Below, in pieces: positions 1 through 7,015 of a stretch of DNA of 64,000 bases. The notes below the pieces were generated by a model that did not search any database, had not been told where the DNA came from, and was given only the letters and a program-made list of their open reading frames with translations. Numbering within the stretch: position 1 is the first letter of the stretch; every line of letters begins with the position of its first letter. Origin of the DNA: Roseinatronobacter sp052379845 (lineage in GTDB: Bacteria > Pseudomonadota > Alphaproteobacteria > Rhodobacterales > Rhodobacteraceae); NCBI GenBank assembly GCA_052379845.1, contig JBQTCF010000020.1; one strand, 5' to 3'. Position numbers and translations under genes: made by a program.

Positions 1-18
1 ACCACCCCGAAAACCGCC

Positions 19-1197
19 TCAGTCCACCCGATCCCTGGCAAAAGCATAGATCACGCACCCCGCCAGCATCACCACTGCGAAAAACGCAAATACCGACTGA
101 TAGGGCGCTTCAACCGGCAAGGGCGCGGCGGCGGAATGCACGCGCCCGCTCAGCATCTGCAGCACCCCCACCCCGCCTATCGAAAACAGGTTCAGCAATG
201 TCACCCCCCGCCCCATCAGATGGGCAGGAAAAAAGCTGCGCCCATGCGCCATCATCAGCGGAAAGGACGCGCCAAACAGCCCCACAGCCGCCAGCATGAG
301 CGCACTGGTCCACATCCCCGGCACCGGCACCAGCCACAGCGCCAGCAGGCACAGCCCCCCCAGCGTGTTGCCCGCCAGAATGACCCATTTGCGCGTGCCC
401 AGCAGCCGGTCCAGCGGTCCATAGGCGAAATTTCCCACAATCATCGCACAGGCCATCAGCAACGTGAACTGCCCCACCTGCGTGGCGCTGGCGCCATACA
501 CATCGGTGAAATACGGCCCCGCCCACAGGCCACGCAACCCCGCTGCGGGCGCGTAGTTCACCGCCAGCAAGGGCAGGATCACCCAAAGTGCGGGAATCTT
601 CAGCAAATCCAGCAAACTGCCCCGCGCGCCTTCGGGGGCTTGCACCGCAGGCGGGTCCTGAATCACAAACCACAACACCACCGCAATGGCCGCTGTGACC
701 ACGGCGAGCGCAAGCAACGTGCCGCGCCAGCCAAACGCTTCTGCAGCCCATGCCAGCGGCAGCGCCCCCAGAATATTGCCCAGACTGCCAAACCCGATGA
801 CCGCGCCCGCAAGGGTTGCAAAAATCGCCGGCGGATAGATGCGCGCGAAAATATAGTAGGCGGCCATCAGCACTGGCGCACATCCCACCCCCAACAGCAC
901 CATCGCCACATGCAGATGCAGCGCATTTTGCGCCATCGCAAAGGCCAGCGCGCCGCCCGTCCCCCCAAGGCCCAGAACCAGCGCCGTGCTGCGGCGCGGC
1001 CCGAATCGGTCCAGCGCCCAGCCCACCGGCAATTGCATCAGCGCAAAGGCCAGAAACCACAGCCCCGATGACAGCGCCAGATCATCCGCGCTGACCCCCA
1101 GATCGGTTTGCAACATCCCCGCCAGCACCGCCAGAAACGAGCGGTAGAACTGGCTGAGAAGATACCCGACCACCAGAAAGAAAAGGCCAATTTTCAT
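19..1197 (-). CDS. MFS transporter
   Basis: A 392-residue inner-membrane permease of the major facilitator superfamily with about twelve hydrophobic segments. The loop after the second segment reads GWALDRFGPRRS, the classical MFS motif A. Length is normal for the family. The frame begins at an ATG near the N-terminal hydrophobic stretch MKIGLFFLVVGYLLSQ. Nothing in the sequence fixes the substrate; family knowledge allows export or uptake of small organic solutes. It is divergent from the DUF2793 gene to its right, with about 150 bases between the two starts. Confidence 0.9.
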   Translation of the reverse strand: MKIGLFFLVVGYLLSQFYRSFLAVLAGMLQTDLGVSADDLALSSGLWFLAFALMQLPVGWALDRFGPRRSTALVLGLGGTGGALAFAMAQNALHLHVAMVLLGVGCAPVLMAAYYIFARIYPPAIFATLAGAVIGFGSLGNILGALPLAWAAEAFGWRGTLLALAVVTAAIAVVLWFVIQDPPAVQAPEGARGSLLDLLKIPALWVILPLLAVNYAPAAGLRGLWAGPYFTDVYGASATQVGQFTLLMACAMIVGNFAYGPLDRLLGTRKWVILAGNTLGGLCLLALWLVPVPGMWTSALMLAAVGLFGASFPLMMAHGRSFFPAHLMGRGVTLLNLFSIGGVGVLQMLSGRVHSAAAPLPVEAPYQSVFAFFAVVMLAGCVIYAFARDRVD

Positions 1198-1348
1198 GCA
1201 TCACGCCCGATTCTTGTGCAAACCAGATCTATGCCTAGTGAACCTGTGAAACATTTGCAATCCGCCAAGGGACCGCGCGCTGTGCTTGGCAGGGGTTAAG
1301 GCGCGCGCGCTATGGTGGCGCGATACTCATGTCAAAAAGGTTTGCGCA

Positions 1349-2632
1349 ATGCCCACCCTTCCTGAATCTTCTGCCCGGTTGTCCTTGCCCTATATCCAGC
1401 CCGCGCAGGCCCAAAAACACGTCACCCATAACGAAGCGCTGCGCGTGCTGGATGTGGTGGTCCAGCTTTCGGTGGCCAGTCGCACGCTGACCCTGCCCCC
1501 CCTGACCGCGCTGAACGGCGCATGCTATCTGGTCCCTGCCGGTGCGGGGGGCGAATGGGCAGGACAGGCCGGGCAGATTGCGCTGCGCGATGGCGACATA
1601 TGGGATTTCCTGTCCCCTGTCGCCGGCTGGCTGGCCATGGTGCTGGATGAAAGCCGCCTGTTGTTTTTTGACGGCGCACAATGGCGAGAGCCAGACGTGC
1701 TTGCCCCGGCGATTGACAGTCTGGGTATCCAGACCAGTGCCGATGCCACCAACCGGCTGGCCGTGGCAGGCGATGCAAGCCTGTTCACCCATACTGGCAC
1801 CGGCCATCAGATGAAGATCAACAAGGCCGCGCCCGGCCAGACCGCAAGCGTACTGTTCCAGTCCGACTGGGCGGGGCGGGCAGAAATGGGGCTGGCGGGC
1901 AATGATGATTTCACCATCAAGACCAGCGCGGACGGCACCACATGGCAAGATGCGCTGCGTCTGGATACGGGCAGTGGTCTGGCCAGCGGGGGGGCCATCA
2001 CCCAAACCCCTCAGGACGCCACAGCGGGGCGGTTGCTGAAAGTGGGGGACAGCGCGGGGTTGCTGGCGGCCACGCCACTTTTGCGCGTGCCGGTGGGGGG
2101 CAGTGCCAATGCGCTGGCGCTGACCAGCGGGGCGGGATTTGCAGCCCCCCTGCCCGACGGGCTGGACCTGCGCTTTCGCGCGACGGCCGCCAATACCGGC
2201 GCGGCCACGCTGGCGCTGGATTCCGGCCCCGCGCTGCCCTGTGTGACCCCCACAGGCGCGGCATTGCCTGCCGGTTTCATCCGCACTGATTGCGACACAA
2301 TCGCGCGCCATCACGCGGGCCAATGGGTGCTGGAGCGCGCGCCCGAAACCGGCAGCACCGCAGATGGCCAGTATGAACGCCTGTCAAACGGGGTGCAGCG
2401 CGTCTGGGCCACACGCCCCACCCAAAGCAGCGCCGCGCCCACATCCTGGGCATTTCCCCTGCCCTTTGCCAGCGCGCCCCATGTGACCGCCAGCGCCCAA
2501 GGTGCCAGTTTCCATGCGGCCACCATCAGCACGCCCACAACAGGGGGCTGCCAGTTTGATGCATGGACCAGCGCGGGGGCGCGCGCAAACGGGGTCGGGG
2601 TTGCGCTGTCGGCCATCGGGCAATGGTATTGA
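1349..2632 (+). CDS. DUF2793 protein, possible gene-transfer-agent head-spike type
   Basis: A 427-residue protein. The N-terminus carries the DUF2793 signature PYIQPAQAQKHVTHNEALR. I chose the ATG at 1349 because AAAAGG lies just upstream and the family usually starts a few residues before this motif; an in-frame start at 1286 would add an unsupported leader. The C-terminal third is Gly/Ala/Thr rich and beta-like. In Rhodobacteraceae, DUF2793 occurs in prophages and in the head-spike protein of the Rhodobacter gene transfer agent (recalled family knowledge). Here it stands alone, with no capsid genes beside it, so a spike or adhesin role is inference. Confidence 0.8.
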   Translation: MPTLPESSARLSLPYIQPAQAQKHVTHNEALRVLDVVVQLSVASRTLTLPPLTALNGACYLVPAGAGGEWAGQAGQIALRDGDIWDFLSPVAGWLAMVLDESRLLFFDGAQWREPDVLAPAIDSLGIQTSADATNRLAVAGDASLFTHTGTGHQMKINKAAPGQTASVLFQSDWAGRAEMGLAGNDDFTIKTSADGTTWQDALRLDTGSGLASGGAITQTPQDATAGRLLKVGDSAGLLAATPLLRVPVGGSANALALTSGAGFAAPLPDGLDLRFRATAANTGAATLALDSGPALPCVTPTGAALPAGFIRTDCDTIARHHAGQWVLERAPETGSTADGQYERLSNGVQRVWATRPTQSSAAPTSWAFPLPFASAPHVTASAQGASFHAATISTPTTGGCQFDAWTSAGARANGVGVALSAIGQWY

Positions 2633-2647
2633 CCCGCGCAGCAAAAC

Positions 2648-2665
2648 GGGGGCGCATGCGCCCCC
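2648..2665. terminator. GC-rich perfect palindrome between convergent genes
   Basis: GGGGGCGCATGCGCCCCC is a perfect 18-bp palindrome 15 bases after the DUF2793 stop and before the end of the convergent DUF305 gene. There is no clear T-run on either side, so it is only a candidate terminator or mRNA-stabilising hairpin. Confidence 0.35.
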
Positions 2666-2795
2666 GCCCCAACCTGCAACGCCCGCGCGCTGTTAAAGCG
2701 TGCCGCGTTCATCCGCAGTCACGCGACCCACTGTAACGGTAGGGTGTCGCGTGTCTTTTTGCGCAAAGCCGGTTTCCGCTTTTGCGCGATATGCC

Positions 2796-3245
2796 CTAAT
2801 ATCCGCGCTGTTCCAGCCAGTCGCGCATCCAGCTGATTTCCTGTTGCTGGGCAGCGATGACGTCGCGCGCCAGTTCTGCCACTTCGGGGTCTTGCCCGTA
2901 TTGCAGCACGATTTCTGCCATTGCCACCGCCCCTTCATGGTGCGGGATCATGCCGCGAATGAAATCTGCATCCGCATCATTGGTGAACTCGATATCCATC
3001 GCCGCATGCATGGCGGCATTGGCCGCGATATAGGCAAGTGTCGCGTCGTTTGCGCCTTCGGGGGCGGGCGCCATCTGGTGGCCCGCATGAGTATCATGCG
3101 TAGTCTCGCCCGCGTGGGGTTCAGCACCGCCATGGCCACCATGCCCGCCATGCGCCATATGGCTGGACGCAAACCCGACCCCCGCCACCAATACGCCACC
3201 GGCAACAAAGGCCAGAAATCCTGTCACAAGGGGTGTTTTCCGCAT
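2796..3245 (-). CDS. DUF305 periplasmic His-rich protein
   Basis: A 149-residue protein with an N-terminal membrane or signal segment (about residues 7-27), then a His/Gly-rich linker with repeated HGGHGG, then a DUF305 domain containing MIPHHEGAVAMAEI and a C-terminal QQQEISWMRDWL helix. DUF305 proteins are four-helix ferritin-like proteins, often linked with copper handling. The His-rich linker fits metal binding in the periplasm, which is inference. A GGAGG ribosome site precedes the ATG. The gene points the same way as the aminotransferase gene upstream, with an 82-base gap. Confidence 0.85.
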   Translation of the reverse strand: MRKTPLVTGFLAFVAGGVLVAGVGFASSHMAHGGHGGHGGAEPHAGETTHDTHAGHQMAPAPEGANDATLAYIAANAAMHAAMDIEFTNDADADFIRGMIPHHEGAVAMAEIVLQYGQDPEVAELARDVIAAQQQEISWMRDWLEQRGY

Positions 3246-3327
3246 TTTTCATATCCTCCGGTTTTCATTGGCCGCAAGGATTAGCACCCTCCATCAACTG
3301 GAAGGAAATACACGTCTGCGTGAAGGC

Positions 3328-4431
3328 TTAGTCACAGGCTTTCAGCGCCTGCGGCAAAACGCGGGCGAAGACCTGCAACTCCGCTTCGGGGGCGGCGCTG
3401 ACGCGGATGCACCGATCCATCGGCGCAACTGCGGGCATGCGCACGAACACATCCCGCGCCATCAATTCGCGCAACAGGGCACGCGCGAAATTCCCGTCGC
3501 GCCCGCAATCCATGGTGACAAAATTCGTGGCCGATGGCAGCGCATGCAAGCCGTTATCTGCGGCGATATGCGCAAGATGTGCACGCGCCGCGCCAAGCTG
3601 TGCGCGCACCTGCGCCAGCCATGCCTGATCGCGCAGCGCCGCCAAAGCCCCCGCCTGCGCAATGCGCCCCATGCCGAAATGGTTGCGGACACGGTCGAAC
3701 ATGGCAATCAGCGGGGCCGCGCCAATCGCATAGCCCACCCGCAACCCCGCCAGCCCGTAGAGCTTGGAGAAGGTGCGCAGACGAATAACGCGCATATCAT
3801 CGGGGTTCAGCGCGGGGGCGGTTCCGTCCGGGGCGGCATCAACATAGGCTTCGTCCAGCACCAACAGCGTGCCATCTGGCACAGCGTCAATCATGCGCTG
3901 GACAATGCGCGCGGAATGCCAGCTGCCCATCGGGTTGTCGGGGTTGCAGAAATACAGCAGTTTCGCGCCGGTTTCTTCCGCGCGCGTCAGCAGCGCTGCG
4001 GGGTCTTGATAATCATCGCGGTAAGGCACCTTATGCAGCACCCCGCCAAACCCCGCCACATGGTAATTGAAGGTCGGATAGGCCCCGTCCGAGGTGACGA
4101 CCGCATCGCCCTTGTCGACCATCATACGCACCAGCAGGCCCAAAAGCCCGTCAATCCCTTCGCCTATGACAATGTTTTCCGCGCCTACCCCGTGATGGGC
4201 GGCCAGCGCGTGGCGCAGATCATGACATTCGCTGTCGCCATACATCCACACATCAGCGGCGGCAGCCTGCATGGCGGCCACGGCATGCGGGGACGGGCCA
4301 AAGCCGCTTTCATTGGCACCCAGCCGCGCAGCGAAGGGGCGGCCAGAGGCGCGCATATGGGCCTCTGGCCCGACAAAGGGGACAGTGGCGGGAAGCGATT
4401 TCAACAGGGCGGTGTAGCGTGGTTCATCCAT
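3328..4431 (-). CDS. PLP-dependent aminotransferase, histidinol-phosphate aminotransferase-like
   Basis: A 367-residue class I/II aminotransferase. Visible motifs are ANESGFGPSP near the N-terminus, FCNPDNPMG, VLDEAYVD with the PLP-contacting Asp and Tyr, and RTFSKLYGLAGLRVGYAIG with the Schiff-base Lys. The closest broad family is HisC. I chose the ATG at 4431, since residues from MDEPRYTALL onward match the family; the longer TTG start at 4467 is not needed. It follows the photolyase gene by a short gap and probably shares its transcript. Its substrate may be histidinol phosphate or an aromatic amino acid; without other his genes nearby this stays open. Confidence 0.85.
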   Translation of the reverse strand: MDEPRYTALLKSLPATVPFVGPEAHMRASGRPFAARLGANESGFGPSPHAVAAMQAAAADVWMYGDSECHDLRHALAAHHGVGAENIVIGEGIDGLLGLLVRMMVDKGDAVVTSDGAYPTFNYHVAGFGGVLHKVPYRDDYQDPAALLTRAEETGAKLLYFCNPDNPMGSWHSARIVQRMIDAVPDGTLLVLDEAYVDAAPDGTAPALNPDDMRVIRLRTFSKLYGLAGLRVGYAIGAAPLIAMFDRVRNHFGMGRIAQAGALAALRDQAWLAQVRAQLGAARAHLAHIAADNGLHALPSATNFVTMDCGRDGNFARALLRELMARDVFVRMPAVAPMDRCIRVSAAPEAELQVFARVLPQALKACD

Positions 4432-4476
4432 ACCCACAGGGATAGGCGAGCGGTTGCGCGGCGGCAAGGGGCAAGA

Positions 4477-6003
4477 TCAGATGATCTGGCCATCCTCCAT
4501 CCGGCTTAGGAACGCGCCGGCACCCGCCAGCACCTGTTGGCAATGCGCGTCATCCATCCGGTCCCATGTGCGATACATCTGTGCCATGCGCGGGTTTTTC
4601 GCAAAGCGGTCGCGGTGGCGGTCCAGAAAATGCCAATACAGCAGGTTGAACGGGCAGGCCCGCGCGCCGGTCTTGTCCTTGACCTTGTAGTGGCAGGATT
4701 TGCAGTAATCCGACATTCTGTCGATATAGGCCCCCGAACTGACATAGGGTTTGGAGCCCACCACCCCCCCATCGGCAAATTGCGACATCCCAAGGGTGTT
4801 TGGCGCTTCGACCCATTCATAGGCATCGGCATAGACGGCCAGATACCATTCATGCACCTGCGCCGGGTCCACCCCTGCCAGCAGTGCAAAATTGCCCGTC
4901 ACCATCAGCCGCTGGATATGGTGCGCATAGGCCAGATCGCGTGTTTGCCCCACCGCATGGGACAGGCAGTTCATGCGCGTAGGCCCGCCCCAATACAACG
5001 CAGGCAGATCGCGGGTGTGATCCAGCGCGTTGCGCTGTGTATATTCCGGCCCTTCCAGAAAATAGATGCCGCGTATGAATTCGCGCCAGCCGATGATCTG
5101 GCGAATGAACCCTTCGACCGAATTCAGCGGTGCATGGCCGCGTCTATAGGCATCCTCCGCGCGCTGGCACACTTCCAGCGGGTGCAACAGGCCCACATTC
5201 AAATAAAGCCCGATGACCGCATGATACAGATACGGATCATCCGACAGCATCGCATCCTGATAGCTGCCGAAATCCGGCAAGGCATGGGTGATGAAATGAT
5301 CCAGCGCGCGCAAGGCCCCGGCCCTGTCGGTGTGAAACGTGAACGGGCGCAACTGCCCGAAATTATCCGCGAAGCGGGCTTCCACCAACTCCAGCACATC
5401 CTCCACCACCGGATCGGACGGCGCAGCAGGCGGGGCTTGGCGGAACAGATCGCCACGCACGGGTTTGCGGTTGTCGTGGTCGAAATTCCACTTGCCGCCT
5501 TCGGGCTGGTCGCCATCCATCAACAACCCGGTTTTGCGGCGCATTTCACGATAAAAAAACTCCATCCGCAGGGATTTGCGGCCCTGCGCCCATTGGGCAA
5601 AGTCGTCATTGCTGCACAAGAAACGGGTATCGGGCAGCAGGGTCACATGCAGCGGCATGTCCTGCAGCGCCTGTATCAGCCGCCATTCCCCCGGCTGCGT
5701 GGCCAGCACCTGCCCCGCGCCGAATTCCTGTGCGCGGCGCAGCAGTTCGGCGGGAATGGACCCTGCGTTACCGGCATCATCCAGCCGCGTATAGGCCAGG
5801 TTCCAGCCCTGATCGCGCAAGGATTGCGCGAATTTGCGCATGGCGGCGAAAATGAAGGCAATCTTCTTGGGGTGATGGGGGACATAGCCCGCCTCGGTGC
5901 CGACTTCGGCCATGACAACCACATCGCGCGCCTTGTCGGCTTGGTGCAATGCCGAAAGCGTGTCGGATAACTGATCCCCCAGCACCAGAACCAGCCTCAC
6001 CAT
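4477..6003 (-). CDS. Cryptochrome/photolyase family protein, iron-sulphur (6-4) photolyase type
   Basis: A 508-residue flavoprotein predicted to repair UV-induced (6-4) photoproducts using light. The N-terminal part (LVLVLGDQLS, about residues 4-13) is the antenna-binding fold and the C-terminal half is the FAD-binding helical domain. Four cysteines fit the Fe-S cluster of the FeS-BCP group: one in MNCLSHAVGQTRD, two in DYCKSCHYK and one in ARACPFNLLYW. This group includes Agrobacterium PhrB and Rhodobacter CryB (recalled). It overlaps the upstream SDR gene by seven bases, so the two are probably translated together, with the aminotransferase downstream. Confidence 0.93.
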   Translation of the reverse strand: MVRLVLVLGDQLSDTLSALHQADKARDVVVMAEVGTEAGYVPHHPKKIAFIFAAMRKFAQSLRDQGWNLAYTRLDDAGNAGSIPAELLRRAQEFGAGQVLATQPGEWRLIQALQDMPLHVTLLPDTRFLCSNDDFAQWAQGRKSLRMEFFYREMRRKTGLLMDGDQPEGGKWNFDHDNRKPVRGDLFRQAPPAAPSDPVVEDVLELVEARFADNFGQLRPFTFHTDRAGALRALDHFITHALPDFGSYQDAMLSDDPYLYHAVIGLYLNVGLLHPLEVCQRAEDAYRRGHAPLNSVEGFIRQIIGWREFIRGIYFLEGPEYTQRNALDHTRDLPALYWGGPTRMNCLSHAVGQTRDLAYAHHIQRLMVTGNFALLAGVDPAQVHEWYLAVYADAYEWVEAPNTLGMSQFADGGVVGSKPYVSSGAYIDRMSDYCKSCHYKVKDKTGARACPFNLLYWHFLDRHRDRFAKNPRMAQMYRTWDRMDDAHCQQVLAGAGAFLSRMEDGQII

Positions 6004-6662
6004 GGGACAGGCTTTCGCGCGTAGTCAAAAAACTGGCCCGTGTCAGCGGGCGTCAGACTGTCCATGACCGCCAGCAGCCGTTGCGCGGCCTGATCGGGGG
6101 CAACAGCCGGGTGGCGGCCAAGGTATTTTTCCGTAAACGGCGTGGCCACAGTGCCCGGATGCAGCGCCACACAGGCGGCTTGCGGATGGCTGCGCGCCAG
6201 TTCCACTGCCGCGCCACGGACAATCTGGTTCAGCGCGGATTTGGCGGCGCGGTAACTGTGCCAGCCCCCCGCGCGATTATCGCCAATCGACCCCACGCGC
6301 GCCGACAGCGCCACCATAACCGAAGGTTCATCGCGCGCCAGCACCCCCAGCGCGTGTTTCATGACCAGCGCAGGCCCGATGGTGTTGACCGCAAATTGCG
6401 CGGCCATCGCCGCAGGGTCCAGCTGTTTCAGCGCCTTTTCAGGGCGGTGCCCGTCAATTTCCAGCGCGCCCGTGGCAATGACAATGCGCTGGAATGTGCC
6501 CGACAGCGCGCCCAGATGACGGGCCACCGACGCCTCTTGCGTGATGTCCAGCCCGTCGTGGCTGCGCGACAGGCCCGTGACGCGCCAGCCCTGCCCCTGC
6601 AAGGCCAAGGCAAGCGCGCCGCCAATTCCCCCCGATGCCCCGATCACCAATGCCCGTTTCAT
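5997..6662 (-). CDS. SDR family oxidoreductase
   Basis: A 221-residue short-chain dehydrogenase. It has the nucleotide-binding motif GASGGIG (about residues 8-14) and the catalytic YRAAK with the usual preceding Ser region (ALSARVGSIG). It is of the small C-factor-like SDR type. The stop overlaps the photolyase start by seven bases. The SDR-photolyase pairing recalls other proteobacterial photolyase operons, but the substrate is unknown. Confidence 0.88.
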   Translation of the reverse strand: MKRALVIGASGGIGGALALALQGQGWRVTGLSRSHDGLDITQEASVARHLGALSGTFQRIVIATGALEIDGHRPEKALKQLDPAAMAAQFAVNTIGPALVMKHALGVLARDEPSVMVALSARVGSIGDNRAGGWHSYRAAKSALNQIVRGAAVELARSHPQAACVALHPGTVATPFTEKYLGRHPAVAPDQAAQRLLAVMDSLTPADTGQFFDYARKPVPW

Positions 6663-6716
6663 GGCCTGCGCCCCCTGTTGCCCATGGGCGCGCAGATAGG
6701 GCGGCGCGGGGTCAAG

Positions 6717-6929
6717 TCACGCCCGCACCAGCACTTCCGCCCATTTGCGCGCAATCGGGCCGACCATCACCGCCAACGGCACGGCAATGACCCATGCCAC
6801 CGCCCATGCATAAAACCAGCGCGCGGCAAAGCCCGCGTCAAACCCGGTATTCACAAAAGTGATGAAGCCCGACATGATGACGGACATCATCGTTCCCATC
6901 AATAGCCCCGTTACAACACGCAGTTTCAT
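6717..6929 (-). CDS. DUF2798 small membrane protein
   Basis: A 70-residue protein with two predicted transmembrane helices (about residues 5-25 and 40-60). The phrase SGFITFVNTGFDAGF followed by a WVIAVPLAV helix is the DUF2798 pattern. The ATG at 6929 has AAGGGGAAG directly upstream; a longer TTG start at 6986 would translate through the inverted repeat and is rejected. Function is unknown. The gene sits just downstream of a perfect 17-bp inverted repeat that may control it. Confidence 0.75.
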   Translation of the reverse strand: MKLRVVTGLLMGTMMSVIMSGFITFVNTGFDAGFAARWFYAWAVAWVIAVPLAVMVGPIARKWAEVLVRA

Positions 6930-6940
6930 ATCTTCCCCTT

Positions 6941-6988
6941 CCTTGAAGTCACACATAATCATGTATGTGAATATGTGTGACTTCAAGG
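6941..6988. promoter_or_regulatory. Perfect 17-bp inverted repeat upstream of the DUF2798 gene
   Basis: CCTTGAAGTCACACATA (6941-6957) is repeated in exact reverse complement at 6972-6988, with a 14-base AT-rich spacer. It lies between the end of ileS and the DUF2798 start, abutting the ribosome site of the latter. There is no T-run after either arm. The arms could be an operator for a dimeric regulator or a leader hairpin hiding the ribosome site. Confidence 0.6.
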
Positions 6989-7015
6989 GGTGCGGGGCAG
7001 TTTCATCTGTGCGTT

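Noticed and set aside
3268..4509. Open frame of 413 codons on the plus strand
   Set aside because: Antisense to the aminotransferase gene, rich in Arg/His/Gln without domain pattern.
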